64,000 bases of DNA from Xiphophorus maculatus (Eukaryota; Chordata; Actinopteri; Cyprinodontiformes; Poeciliidae): NCBI RefSeq assembly GCF_002775205.1, contig NC_036447.1, forward strand, positions 7,490,501 through 7,554,500. The letters run 5' to 3'. The notes below the pieces were generated by a model, which searched no databases, was not told where the DNA came from, and saw nothing but the letters and a program-made list of their open reading frames with translations. A program made the translations under genes and the position numbers. Shown here piece after piece: positions 47,878 to 59,585 of the stretch; position 1 is the stretch's first letter, and each line of letters starts with the position of its first letter.

Positions 47878-49313
47878 TAGGGCTGAAACGATTCATCGAG
47901 TACCTCGAGTAACTCGATTACAAAAAATCCTCGAGGAAATTTATCTGCCTCGAAGCTTCGCTAAATTTATTGTATTGTAATAAGCAATGCTGTTAAATAC
48001 GCAGCACACTGGTCTAGCCGGAGGGTTTTTGTGTTGCACAACGCTACCACTTCCGTTAGCGCCTGGAGCACATGTGCTAAGTTTGTAGCTATGGAGGGAA
48101 CCGGAGAATGCTCAGAAGGAGAACCCCGAAAGCGACAAAAAATGTCAAAAGTTTGGGAACATTTTAGGCTAAACAGAAAGGACAACACAGCGCAATGCAT
48201 CCACTGCAAAGCAGAATTGGCGTACCACAACAGCACGACATCAATGTTGCAGCATCTGAAGAGAAAACACCCGCTACATGCATCCAACTCGTACACGGTT
48301 GCCAACAGGTAACGTTTATGTTCTCTTTGCTAACTACGTTGTGTGATAATCTGCCATGTTATAGATGTAAATTGAGGCACATTATTTTGCTAACGTTACA
48401 TCTAAACATAGCGGTTACTTAACCGGGTGTAGTGTAAATTGTATGTGAGGGTGGAACTGAGAGAAATTATGCAGGACTTAATGTAAGTTTGTTAATAAAA
48501 ATACGCAGCAACAGATTACAGGCATAAGCTGAAAAGCATTTATTTATTGGTGTCTTTCCATCCTGAAAAGTTACAGTCTTTTCTTCTCGCTACTGTTATG
48601 TATGAATTAGAAATTTTTGATTAATATTTTTTGTAGTAATTCTATATTTGTTTATACCTAAGCAATCAAGAATAAATAATAGCATCGTTTTAATAAAAAT
48701 AGCAACATTTTTGCATTTTATCATGACTAGTTAAGGCTGCAGAACTCTGTACAAACTCAAACCTTTACATTTTGAGTAAGTTTATTTTTTTCCTAATATA
48801 TAGATTACATTCTGTTTTCCAATACATAAAAAAACATTTCACTGCATTTAGATTTTTCTGTGATGGTTAAAAATAATGCTTTTAATTAAAGCATCCTCAA
48901 AATTGCGTTATCAATAAAATGTTAGCATTAAATGAGTTGTTTACTTAGTTCTTTTACGTGTATGTGTATTACTCACTGAAGATAAATACATAAACTAAAA
49001 GCTGGAGTGTAGACATTTTTATAAGCATATTTGTGAGCCTGCCACTTTATTATTTGAATATAATTTAATATCTTAGTATAACTTTTCTTCAGGTTAAAGC
49101 AAACTACTGTTACAAGTAAACTTTCTAAACTACAAACATTTAACTGTTAGGGATGCTCAAAAAGGAGATATTGGACTGATCTGGACTAACTGGTGTTATT
49201 GCAGATTTGCCAATAGTTTATTTTATAAATTTTTTCTATCCGATTACTCGATTAATCGTAAGAATAATCGATAGATTACTCGATTACTAAAATATTCGTT
49301 TACAACAGCCCTA
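47878..49313 (+). mobile_element. Non-autonomous hAT transposon with perfect 8-bp target duplication
   Basis: Ends TAGGGCTG and CAGCCCTA, with sub-terminal CGAGTA/ACTCGATTA motifs on both sides. It is flanked by identical ATTCTCAT copies (47870-47877 and 49314-49321). The 1436-bp element keeps only the first transposase exon (BED finger); the catalytic part is absent, so it depends on another copy to move. Confidence 0.92.
48091..48308 (+). pseudogene. hAT transposase remnant: BED zinc-finger exon
   Basis: Open from MEGTGECSEG. It reads WEHFRLNRKDNTAQCIHC, then a TSMLQHLKRKH end: the aromatic start, CxxC and H-x4-H pattern of a BED-type DNA-binding finger. The frame stops just past a donor-like CAACAG|GTAACG at 48309, consistent with an original exon whose downstream exons were deleted. 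Not a host gene as far as can be seen. Confidence 0.8.
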
Positions 49314-49499
49314 ATTCTCATTATTAATTATTAATGAGAAATAATTATTTGTCCTTATTTATGAGAAATAATGAAGAATTATTTCTCATTATTCACGAGA
49401 AATAATATTAACTTTTTTGATTTTAGCAAATGGCTGCAATGAAACAAAGAGTGAAAAACTTAAATAGGTCTGAATACTTTCCGTTCCCACTGTACCTGT

Positions 49500-50865
49500 T
49501 TAGTATCTTATCTTTGTTCAGGGCCACTAAAGGGTCGATGGAACCGCGTTTCATTCATGCATGAATTGCAGTCAAGCACAAATGTGCATTTCATCACCAT
49601 GTATAGAAGCACTATTACAGCCTCCTACTAATTTCCTCAGAATGTTTTATAGAAGCAGAAGTGCAGAAAGAGATGAACAAACCATCTTTTTTAATCTCTG
49701 TATCTTAATTTCCATCTGCAAGTTAGAATGAGGCGGCAAAACTGGTTTTGGTATTTCTCAACATCTTGGGTTCTCAAAGGACTTTTCAGAGTTAAGGTTG
49801 AGAAAGTCATCTGTTCTTGCATGATTAGTTTCAAAAGAGGTGAAAACTGGTCACACACATACAAACATTCACATACTGACATCAACTCATCAAGTTATGA
49901 ACATAAACTCCAGCAGCATATCTACCTCATGTTATACTGTCACAACATGATGACAGTTTTAACAAATATATAAAAAAAGTATTTTTGTTAAAGTTACTTA
50001 CTGCAGCGTTAAGGTCAAATGTGCATTGTTTTATTATCAAATCTACGTAAAAATTAGTTTTATAATTTAAATAGCATAGCTTAAGATGGAATATCTTGAA
50101 ACATGTCAAATAATCCTAAATATCATTATTATTAAGTATATAAATCCCAGAAATTTTAACTTATTTCTGCAATTTAATCAAAATAACAATTTCCCAATGT
50201 GTAAGATTGGGAAATAATCTCACATATTAAGATTATTTTAAAATTATGTTATTATTTTAAAACTTTTAACATTTTCAGAAAAATTTGAATCAGTTCGTTA
50301 CTTCACTAGTTAAATAGATCCCATGCCTTGTCTTGTTACTAAACAGCTGATTTATTGATTTACCATTATAATAAACCTGGTACTCATAACAAAAAACTGT
50401 CTCATTAGAAGACATTGCATTTATGTACATCACTGTTTGCTCAAAATGAAAACATAAAACTACAGGATTACAAAGGGACTATGACGGTAAATATTTCAGT
50501 CGATTAAAAATGTAAATAACCACAGAAGTGTAAAACCAGAAACAACTTCATAGTACTTATGCAAATACTATAGTAGCAGAGAAGATATAAAGATCTCTGT
50601 TTTTAAGAGAAAAAAAAATCTGTCCATTATCAATAGTCTATGTAAAAGACAAAAGAATCAGGACTTAAAAACTTGAGATGGGGTGGAAAAAATCAAAAAC
50701 TGTCTAGAGACAGGAGAGAAGCAGAATGCTTCAGATGAGCATCAACAGATGAACAAACAAAAAGTACAAAAATCATTAAAAACCCCCAGTTATACAGGGA
50801 AATAAGAAAATTAGTCACAATTATATAAAGTTTGAAAGCTTGTCTGATTTTTTCTTACTTTTATG
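49500..50865. other. Intergenic, no gene
   Basis: AT-rich; short ORFs (60-80 codons) without domains. Contains several small inverted repeats, for example ATTTCCCAAT...ATTGGGAAAT near 50190-50216. Confidence 0.5.
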
Positions 50866-50869
50866 AATT

Positions 50870-51075
50870 ATTGTCAAAATTTCCACTTAACTTTATATTA
50901 TGGTCCATTTGATGACGTCATTTTTAAATATTAAATGATTGCTAATTTGATCATTTACTCAGTACGTGAGTAGACATTTTACTAAATACTGTTTTCTCTT
51001 AATTGAGTAATTTCTTGGACGGCTACTTTTTACTTTTACTTGAGTAAAATGTTTACTTTACCCACCACTGCTTTC
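50870..51075. mobile_element. MITE fragment (TTGAGTAATTTCTTGGACGG family)
   Basis: Second clear copy of the family at 39200-39450, sharing GAGTAATTTCTTGGACGG and ending at CCCACCACTGC. Confidence 0.65.
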
Positions 51076-51779
51076 ATTTAAATGTTTTGTGGGTGAAGGT
51101 TAAGGGGTCATAAAGTTCAATAAATGTCTTTTTAAAACCGAAAGACAGAAGAGGAGCAAAAATATATACACAACAGAGAGTAAGGAACATACTTATCAAC
51201 TGACAGCTGTAGGAACTGATTCTGTTTGTCTATTCTTTGCAGGTGCAAAGCAACAACTCTGGTAAATAACCTTCAGAGTTTTAAAATGTTCAATCATCCT
51301 CTTCAGAAAATTATTCAGTTTAATTTCAATTCAGTTTTTACTTTCAATCTATCATCAAATCTTGCTTAGTTTACCTCAACTTCTTTGGTAATCATTCAAA
51401 AACAAACATGATGAATGCAGATAAAAGATCTTTGCGAAAATGTGTTTTGTACCACAGCTTTCTTGAAGGTCATTACCTCATGACGAAGCATTTCACAATT
51501 CATATAGAGGGAAACTGCAGCAACATGCCGTTCTCCATGCAGAGACAAAAGAGGAAATGAACATGTTGCAAAAGCAGCAACTTAATTAAAAGTCATGCAT
51601 GAATTTTCTACATATCATCCAACTGTCAACATAAAACCTACTCTGATGTTGAAATATATATTAGAAACTTTAAATTAAAATATGTTTCTGCTAAAGAAGT
51701 ATACACTCCAAAACAAGTTTTTAGTTTTTATTTGACTGATGATAACAAAACTAAATGCAATCAAATTATTATTATTTTT

Positions 51780-51872
51780 TTGTTTTTGGGCATGTGCACC
51801 GACTGATGGCACCCTTTGAATTTCGTTGTCCTTGTGACAATGACAATAAAGATTTATCTTATCTTATCTTAT
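51780..51872 (+). mobile_element. LINE 3' tail
   Basis: TTTGAATTTCGTTGTCCTTG followed by GACAATGACAATAAAGAT and a (TCTTA)n tail: a common fish retroelement 3' end. About 90 bp remain. Confidence 0.6.
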
Positions 51873-53213
51873 ATCAGTTTTTTGTGGTCAAACCACTCTG
51901 CAAATAATTGGTGTAAATGTACATTTACATATAGAAGTGAAAAACTTTTAATAATTCAGTTCTTTCAAAAGAAATGTTCACAAAATAATTTCCCGTTGTT
52001 TTATCTCTGCAATAGAAAAAGATTTAAATGCTTTTAAACAGCAAATTTGTTTTACTCATTGCAGGCATCAACAAATAAAAATGAATTTAGGACATTATGC
52101 ACAGTAACTGATCAAAATATCTTCCGCTAGACAGTTATCTCAGTCATTCACCAGTTTCTTACATCAGTCGTCCAGCAGTTAAATGTTTGAGAAGTTTCAT
52201 GTTTGTAAAGCTTTTGTAAGTCGTCCATGTTTGGGTCATTGTTATGTTGCAGTGTCCAATTCTGCTTTAGCTTAATAATTATTTCTATGGAAAAAGGTCT
52301 CATATTTTCCTTAAGCTCCTTCAGATGATGGAGAGTTAAGGCCATACTGAAAAATTAAAAAGCAAAATGACAAGAATAGAGTTATAAAATCACAAGAATA
52401 AAGTTGAAACATTAGAATTAAGTTGTATGAGACTAAAGTCACAATATTACAAGAATAAAAGAATAAAGTCACAATATTACAAGAATAGTTTTAATGTTAT
52501 GACTATTCTCATAATATTGACTTTATTTTTTTATTATTTTAACCGTATTATCGTACAACATAATTGTCCTAATGTTACTACTTTATCCTTGTGATATTAT
52601 TTTATTTTATTTTTTTCTTAGCTTAGCCCTAACACTCCGCTGTCCTGATGCCCAATTTAATTAATGGTGGATTTTATTATGGCGAGTAGTTCAGGTCTGG
52701 CTGCAGAAAAACTTCCCCACATCATGACATTTCCAGCGCTGTGCTTCACAGTTGGTATGAAACGTTTTTGCTTTTTTCCTGCGTTTGATTCATGCCATGT
52801 TCTCTGATCTGGAATGCAAATAAATGATTTTAGACTCAGCTGTCCAAAGAACAGTGTTTCTAAAAAGCTGAATTAGGTGGTTTGGTGTCAACCACCAAAA
52901 CCTTTTTGTTGTTGCATTTATTTCCACATTCAAACAAAAATATAGAAATAGACAAAAGTGTGTATTAAGATGTAGCTTCACACAATCTGTTTCCTAGATC
53001 TATCTTTTTCAATCTTCCACCAATAAGCCAACTTATATAATATTTTAAATGAATTAAATTTTCACAAACTTCGAATACTCAAATGTTCTGAATCATTTTC
53101 ACATTAACTCCTGTTTGCTTTCTTATCTACATGACAGGAAGGTAGTGAAAAATAACATTTCGTCACATACCGATACAAGCTCCAGCATGGGTTTGCTGTG
53201 ACTCACAGGTTCC
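51873..53213. other. Intergenic with a short tandem repeat
   Basis: About 52370-52590 has AATAAAGTCACAATATTACAAG units in direct and then inverted order, a familiar AT-rich fish repeat. No gene is seen. The right end grades into the promoter of gene C. Confidence 0.5.
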
Positions 53214-53220
53214 TATAAAA
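53214..53220 (+). promoter_or_regulatory. TATA box of gene C
   Basis: TATAAAA about 30 bp upstream of the likely start near 53245. Non-coding exon 1 ends at 53297 (AAAG|GTAGAA). Non-coding exon 2 is 53404-53444 (TTTTAG acceptor, GAAG|GTGTAA donor). The coding exon then starts at the ATG right after TTTGCTCAG. Confidence 0.65.
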
Positions 53221-53646
53221 TAAAGCTCTTCAATGTGCCACGCTCATCAACAAGTGGACAAGTGGAGCAGAAAACCTCTGAACTGCATCTGATAAAGGTA
53301 GAACATTTAATAAAAACACTTCTTTTCACTCTTTAAATTAAAACTGGTTACTGTTAAAAATAAACAAAACAGAGGGTAAATCTTATTTGTTTTAATCTTT
53401 TAGGGCAGCTGGACCAGCGAATTCAGCTGGCTGCAGAAAGGAAGGTGTAATAATTTTTAAAATATTTCTTTATTATGTAATAAAACAAAAAGCCTATCTG
53501 TAAAATAAGCATCTACAATCTCAAATTAATTGTCAGTTTCTTACAATGCAATACTAAAATATAAATTTAAAACATTTCTTTTGCTACAGTGGTTAGCTTG
53601 TTATGTGAATTCAGATCATTTACTTTGTTATTTTTTCTTTGCTCAG

Positions 53647-56061
53647 ATGAAAGGCCTGTTCTGGGTGACTGTGGTCTTCTTCCTGTCTGTTGAAAACACC
53701 TCGGCTGCTGTAGACCAGAAATGGCTTACAGATATTGTGCAAACCATCAAGAATAAGTGAGTAATTGAGTTGCTTTGTTTTACCTATAAGCTGCAGAAGT
53801 ACAGAAAGTGAAGCATAGAAAACCATGGCCTTGAACTGATATGAAAATGTGTCAAATGAAACACATTAATGAAATTTGTAGAACCAGATACAGAACATCC
53901 ACTCCTCATCCTCATGATCCACTTTAGAAAATACTCAAGCTGTGAGAAAAAGCTTGAGATCCAGACGTAGAAAGGGACAAATGAATTTGATGCATTTTGT
54001 TATGATGTAAAGCACTTTGAAATGCCTTGCTGCTGAAATGTGCTATACAAATAAAATTTGATTGATTGATTGATTGATTATCTTTAAAGACTTGTTTGTA
54101 ATATGGCTCTTTTTGTTTTGTACAAACTCCAAAAAGGGGCACATTCCCCAGCTCACCAATGACTTTTTACCAATGGCCCCTTACACATAATACTTTAGGA
54201 AACACTTGCATCCTTTGTTAAAATAACTCTCTATAGTGACAACTGACTTGTGCTCTACAGGGTTCAGAGTAAGCAGATATGATCCATAATTTTTTTAACA
54301 TTTCTTTCATTATTAAGACTGTAGTTTTAATATCAAAGACTCAGCCTGATGCTTCACTTGGATTCTACAGTTTTGCTAAAGTGAAGCCTCTGCAGAACAA
54401 CTGAAGGCTCATTTTAAACCGTTTTATAACCCGAAGTAAAAACAACCTTTTCTCTGCCATTACCTCCGGTTTTTGGTTTATAATCCACAAATACCAGTAT
54501 GAAAAACCAGTGGACCTAGATGCCAAAGGAGAAATACTGTGTGCTATATTAGTATTAGTATGTTATATAAAAGACAAATGTCTTGTTGTTAACTACTGTT
54601 CAGAAACCATTTGCTGCATTTTTGTTGTTGGTTGTGCAGGAGGCTCTGCTTCTGCTTTACAAAGATGTGCAGTCATATTATTGTGCATGTGTTTGCAACC
54701 ATTTTCACATGCAAGTGTAAACCTTGAGCAGCAGCTTATTTGGATTTAAAGTGACAAGAGGCCCTAAACCAACTCATTCTGAAAGGAGCTGAAAATAGGC
54801 AGAACTGATCAGGCTAAAATCTCATTATCCAACAATGATTTTGTGCAATAAATTTCATGAACATGTTTTGTTTGGCCCATAGACCTATCCTAACCTGTTC
54901 AAGGACAGGTCTTTTGTAAAAACCTTCTATCTTATTCCAATGTTTTACACTAAAACTAATACTGACAGCTGTGAAATGTTTTCTTGTGACAGGTATCAGT
55001 TGGGTGACACTTCCAGTTGGGCTGTAAATATACCACAGAACCAAGATCCAAGCCATCTGATGGAAGTTCTGCAGGAAGACCCACCAGATGCAGTGAAAAT
55101 AGCAGTTTCAAAGAGTGACGTGTATCAAGGCAAAAGAATGACAGTATCAACACAGTCAGTTGCAATACCCCATGTGTTAGAGAAAATAAAAGTCAGCCAA
55201 ACAGGAAACCAGGGCAACACCATCATAATCTATTCTGAAAAATACCAAAATATAAATGAGAATGGCATTGCTGCCAACATTAACAAAATCATTCATAGTT
55301 GGGGACGTTACGCCTTTGTATTTTCCAAAGTAGTTGATGTTGCTGATGCTGGGATACCTGCCAGGGCTGAGCTCTTTAAGCAGCAGGAACTTTCCAAATT
55401 TGGGCTAGAAAATATATTTCGTTGTTATGAACCTGGTGGTTCTTTCCAGTGCACAAGCTGCGGCTCTGTTGAAAATGTTGCTCCTTCTTGTCTTGTAAAC
55501 ACACCACCATCAAATGACGTCACAGAGTTGGAAAAACGCAGATTTAAAGAAGCTAGAGGAGGTGGAAGAAAGAGGAGAGGAGGAAGACGTAGGAAAGGTG
55601 GCGAGGTGCAGGGAGGAGGAAGACGTAGGAAAGGTGGCAAGGTGAAGGGAGGAGGAAGACGTAGGAAAGGTGGCAAGGTGAAGGGAGGAGGAAGACGTAG
55701 GAAAGGTGGCAAGGTGCAGGGAGGAGGAAGACGTAGGAAAGGTGGCAAGGTGAAGGGAGGAGGAAGACGTAGGAAAGGTGGCAAGGTGAAGGGAGGAGGA
55801 AGACGTAGGAAAGGTGGCAAGGTGAAGGGAGGCGGAAGACGTAGGAAAGGTGGCAAGGTGAAGGGAGGAGGAAGACGTAGGAAAGGTGGCAAGGTGAAGG
55901 GAGGAGGAAGACGTAGGAAAGGTGGGGAGGTGAAGAGAGGAGGAAGGCGTAGGAAAGGTGGGGAGGTGAAGGGAGGAGGAGGAAGACATTCAGGAGGCAA
56001 TGTGGGAACAGTAAGAACATGTAAAATGCGTAAGAAGGTGGGAGGAGGAAGTAGTATTTAA
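53647..56061 (+). CDS. Gene C: secreted deaminase-like pseudoenzyme with polycationic repeat tail
   Basis: Exons 53647-53756 and 54993-56061 (phase 2), 392 residues. Signal peptide about 1-20 (MKGLFWVTVVFFLSV), then AVDQKWLTDIV, which aligns with gene B's AVDETQLKNLV. Residues ~38-205 align with the deaminase core of A/B (YQLGD; YAFVFSKV; NIFRCY; four Cys as RC, QC-TSC, PSC). The zinc site is gone: PHVLE stands where A/B have HAE, and no PCxxxC follows the matching strand, so it should not deaminate. From about residue 222 the protein is a basic tail: 11 copies of RRRKGGKVKGGG (36-bp DNA repeat), strongly Arg/Lys/Gly. The tail could bind nucleic acid, heparan sulfate or bacterial surfaces; this is inference. 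The antisense ORFs over the tail are artefacts. Unlike A/B, no 33-nt microexon is present. Confidence 0.8.
53930..54085. mobile_element. Retroelement 3' end fragment with (TTGA)n tail
   Basis: GTAAAGCACTTTGAAATGCC, then TGCTGAAATGTGCTATACAA and ATAAAATTTGATTGATTGAT: a common fish repeat end. Lies in the intron of gene C. Confidence 0.6.
54530..54905. mobile_element. Non-autonomous TIR element, family copy 3 (truncated)
   Basis: Shares TTGTTGGTTGTGCAGGAGGC, AAAATAGGCAGAACTGA and CCTATCCTAACCTGTTCAAGG with the copies at 12895 and 19097. In the intron of gene C, ending about 90 bp before its main exon. Confidence 0.65.
55585..55980 (+). repeat. 36-bp coding tandem array in gene C
   Basis: 11 copies of a 36-bp unit (AGACGTAGGAAAGGTGGCAA, then GGTGAAGGGAGGAGGA). 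Interior copies are almost identical; end copies differ (GAGGTGCAG, GAGGTGAAG), which fits expansion by unequal exchange. Length is a multiple of three so the frame is kept. Confidence 0.95.
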
Positions 56062-56181
56062 GGTGGCAATGTGGGAAAAGGAAGAAGACGTGCCAAAGGA
56101 GGCAAGAGGGAAAGAGGAGGAAGACGTGCAAAAGGTGGCAGGTCAGGAGGAAAAAGAGGAAGATGTGGAAAAATGTCATAG
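56062..56181 (+). other. In-frame continuation of the basic tail beyond gene C's stop
   Basis: After the TAA at 56059-56061 the same frame stays open for 39 codons to TAG at 56179-56181 and still encodes Arg/Lys/Gly-rich sequence (GKGRRRAKGG, RERGGRRAKGG, KRGRCGKMS). The tail appears to have once been longer and been cut by a nonsense change. Readthrough or an allele without the stop are alternatives. Confidence 0.75.
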
Positions 56182-56283
56182 GGTAAAAGGAAAAGGTCAT
56201 ATGAAATATGGTAGGGTAAAAACAGGCCAAATATCTAAAACCAGAAAATAAGAACAAAAAGCTGTCATGGGTTTTGAGGATAC

Positions 56284-56289
56284 AATAAA
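56284..56289 (+). terminator. Poly(A) signal of gene C
   Basis: AATAAA in ATACAATAAAGCAGC about 220 nt after the stop codon. Confidence 0.55.
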
Positions 56290-56744
56290 GCAGCTTTGAA
56301 ACCAACAAAGTATTGACCATTCTTAATTTTTAAAATCTAATACATTCAAGTAAAAAAGTTATTTTCAATAAAATAATGTTGCCATATATGCCTATTTTTT
56401 AAAAAGCAATTGAACATTGTGTTACAATTGAACATTGTAACACATTGTTTGCCTGCATTAAAAGTAAAAAAATAAACTTAAAAATGTGTTGTTTGTGGTT
56501 TTGTACAGAAAACTACTTAGCCTTGCTTTTGTACATGTAAACAGTTTTAAAATGTGTGTAAAACCTAACAGAAACTGTTCACTGCAATAAGAAAAGCAAC
56601 TATTTTGTAATTCTATTGCTTTAGAATGAATAGCATTGGTGTTGTCTTGTCACCTGGGTTTTAGCTAGTCACAGCCATAAAAAGTACCAGGGACTAATGT
56701 ACTATAGATCAAATTCCTGTGGGAAGAAGTCAGGTGCAGTATGA

Positions 56745-57665
56745 GGTTGGTGGCAATAGCAGGGACCAATGCATGCTAATTCTGGGCATTGCAAAAAGGT
56801 TTTTGAGTCAAAGGTTTTGGGTGCTATCTTGCTAGATACCATGTATCTAGCAAGAAAGACACGTAAGTTGTGCTTCTGGGGGCAGTAATGTTTGTCTGGA
56901 GAAAAATGAATCTACCAGGAAGGTTGTGATAAGGAGGAACAGCTTCCCCAAATTGAATCTGAGCTTTGCTGGCATGGGATGCCCATAGCAGACGTGTGTT
57001 CGAGCACAAGGTGGTTCAAACGTGTATTTTGTATCCTGTCATTGGTCTACTGGTCGATTTTGTAATCATCAGACTTGTGGTATTAGTTCATCTAAGGACC
57101 GAGCTATCAACTGAACACCACCTGTTAGTGAGTTTCATCAACTGGCAGGGAGGCTATGGGCAGACCTGGGTCTTGTTTGTGAAAACAACGAGTAGTGGAA
57201 GTTATCAAGCTAAAGAAGGAAGTCTTCAGGGCTTCGCTGGGGATTCCTGAAACAGCTGGCAGGTATGGTCAGACGACCTGCAGCTTCTGTGGTCAAGGAG
57301 GCAAGAATGTAGGAATATGAGGAATTTAGAAAAACTTTTGTTTGACAAACAAGGAAATTCTGTAACTTAGAAAGAAAAATAGGTTTGGTTTTTTGTTGGG
57401 GCTGAAGCCAATGAGATGACAGAAGTCACTGAGGGAATCAAAACAAATTACCGGCACCTAGTTGGTAAAAGACATGCTGAAGGCTCTGGACATTGTGGGG
57501 TTGTTGGTGTTGACCTGCCCTTGCAGTGTTGCATGTGGGACCAGGACAACATTTTCAGTGGTGATGGTCCAAACTTTCAAGAAAGGTATCAGAACAGTGT
57601 GCTCCAACAATTCTCATGCAGGGCAGTGTGCCTTGAGGACCAGGGTTGGGAAATACTGCATTACA
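56745..57665 (+). mobile_element. Decayed LINE: endonuclease end and RT start
   Basis: Translations in shifting frames read RRVFEHKVVQTCILYPVIG, then LLVDFVII and RTELSTEHHLLVSFINWQG, the end of a LINE endonuclease domain. Further on come TEVTEGIK, MLKALDIVGLLVLTC and FKKGIRTVCSN, which resemble the segment leading into reverse transcriptase. Stops and frameshifts throughout; not functional. Confidence 0.75.
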
Positions 57666-57699
57666 CCACTTCTGCTACATTTAACATATAAACAGGGAC

Positions 57700-58920
57700 A
57701 TTAGCCTTTCTTGCACGTGTTGTACTTGTACTTAACAAACTGCACTACACGCACTTCATTAAGTATTCGGGTGTTGCCTTAATTTGAATCTCTTGAAGTA
57801 AGTTGATTGTGATATCTCCGCTTCTGTTTTCTGGAAGTTGTGAACGATATTATTCACAGTTGTTTTCAAGGGATATTCTTTACATCCTGACGTCATGCAT
57901 AACTTGAATGACACAATGACCCGCAATGAAAATAAATGTTCAAGTTGAGATTCTGAGCCGTTTTTTGGAACCACCACAGCAGTATTGCAAGCCGGGTCAA
58001 ACTAAGTGTTGCACAAAATCAATTTCTTTCTCCAGCCTTGCCCTTCACATATTGTAATCCTTCAAAAAATTATCTTGTATATTTTTAATGTAGTTGTAAA
58101 GCTAATCATTTAAAGCAGCATTCATATAAGAATGTTTTTTGACATCTAGTATGAGGGTGATTTTATGTTAAATCTGTTGATTCTACAACACACATTTAGA
58201 GTTAATTGAGTAATTTTTAATCAGCATGGAGATTAAACTGCTTTTCTAAACAACCAACATGCACAAATGCAGAAGTTTAATGCAGCCGTTGTTGCATTTT
58301 AGGACATATTTTGCTGCATCACATGCATTCTGACTGATATTAGTAAAACAAGCGATGTGCAGTAATACTGAAGGTTGTGATCAACAATATGTTGATATGG
58401 ACAATATCATGTCAAAGCTGATCTGATGGATTGAGATCTGCTGACTAGAAAGACCACTGAAGTATAATAATCCTATTGATATATTCCATGCTTTAAAACT
58501 TCAAACACATAGCAGATCTGTGAAAATGTCGGGTAATAATATATGCAAACTTATGACCATTAACACTTTGGTGCAAGGACGCCTTTATTGAATGATTTGC
58601 AAATGTATTGCTTTAAGTGAAATACTTTTACACCTTTTTAAGTTCCTCTTCCCTGAGTTAAGTGGTACAAAATACAAATAATTGAAAGAGGATTATTCAT
58701 CGTGCATATATTCTTATTACACCAAATATACCAAGACCCTGAGAAGGAGTATGATAAAAACTTTTTTTTCTTGCTAAACACAAGTAAGATATTTTTGAGC
58801 AATCCATTATTTTAGCACAATTCTAGTAAATGCCTCTATCAATGCTTTAGCCGATTCAAGTGTGATAGGTTTGGCCAAATTTGCAGGCGTTGTTCAATGA
58901 GGTGTTCATTTCCTGTTCAT
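57700..58920. other. Intergenic, no gene
   Basis: AT-rich unique-looking sequence between the LINE relic and the promoter of gene D. Nothing supported. Confidence 0.5.
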
Positions 58921-58923
58921 ACA

Positions 58924-58933
58924 TATAATAAAA
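58924..58933 (+). promoter_or_regulatory. TATA box of gene D
   Basis: TATAATAAAA upstream of non-coding exon 1 (about 58950-59019, GAGAG|GTAACA). Non-coding exon 2 is 59314-59352 (CATCAG acceptor, AGGAAG|GTAAAA donor). Coding then starts at the ATG right after CATTCAG. Exon 2 resembles that of gene C (GGCAG..CAGCTGG / GGAGCTGGCAG and a GGAAG end). Confidence 0.6.
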
Positions 58934-59585
58934 AACGCTTCCTGTCCGAGCATCACTATAGAAGAACTGGCAATAGCACCCAGAAAAAGTGGACGACTCC
59001 TTGTGCATCTAAACGAGAGGTAACAATAAAAAAAAATAACTGTTTTATTATTATAACAATGTAACAATTTCTTGACTAAAAATGCACAACAGCTTGGATT
59101 ATGTTTGAGTTGCATACTCATTATTTGTGAAAAAATTAGAAACTTTCAATTGCAAAAAAGTAGTTTAAAATGTCATACATTTTTAACCAATAACTCAATT
59201 TGCCATTAAATAAATAATCTCTACTACAGCTAAATGTGGTTTAACAGGAGTAATACAATATTTTTTTAAAATTTTGAACTATAAAACCTTGTATTTTTAT
59301 TTCATGTCATCAGACTTGGAGCTGGCAGATTCCTCTGGAACTCAGCAGGAAGGTAAAACTATCAATTTATTTATATTTTCAAATTTATTTGATCAGGGAC
59401 AAGACATCCCTGGTCAAGATTTTTAAAGGTTAACCTCTAAAACTGATGAGACAAAGAAACCTATTTAAAACTAACGGTAAAATGATACTTGTATTTACAT
59501 ATCAAAGTATAATCATTGCATCACTTGTCATGAACTTGGTTACATGATTTTATTATTTTCTTAATGTTGGATTTGATCCATTCAG

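Larger units (their letters stand above)
47670..49500. mobile_element. Older DNA-repeat copy split by a hAT insertion
   Basis: The left part (about 47670-47870) has GACATTTTTGCAAATTTATT, and the right part (about 49415-49500) has GGTCTGAATACTTTCCGTTC, which I recognise as opposite ends of one fish repeat family. The hAT element at 47878-49313 sits between them, so this repeat is the older insertion. Confidence 0.6.

Noticed and set aside
48031-48312. A host BED zinc-finger gene
   Set aside because: It lies inside an element with hAT ends and an 8-bp target duplication, so it is a transposase remnant.
55425-56320. Long minus-strand ORFs opposite gene C's tail (up to 255 codons)
   Set aside because: They are antisense readings of the 36-bp coding array; the plus-strand frame has a signal exon, splice sites, conserved core and poly(A) signal.
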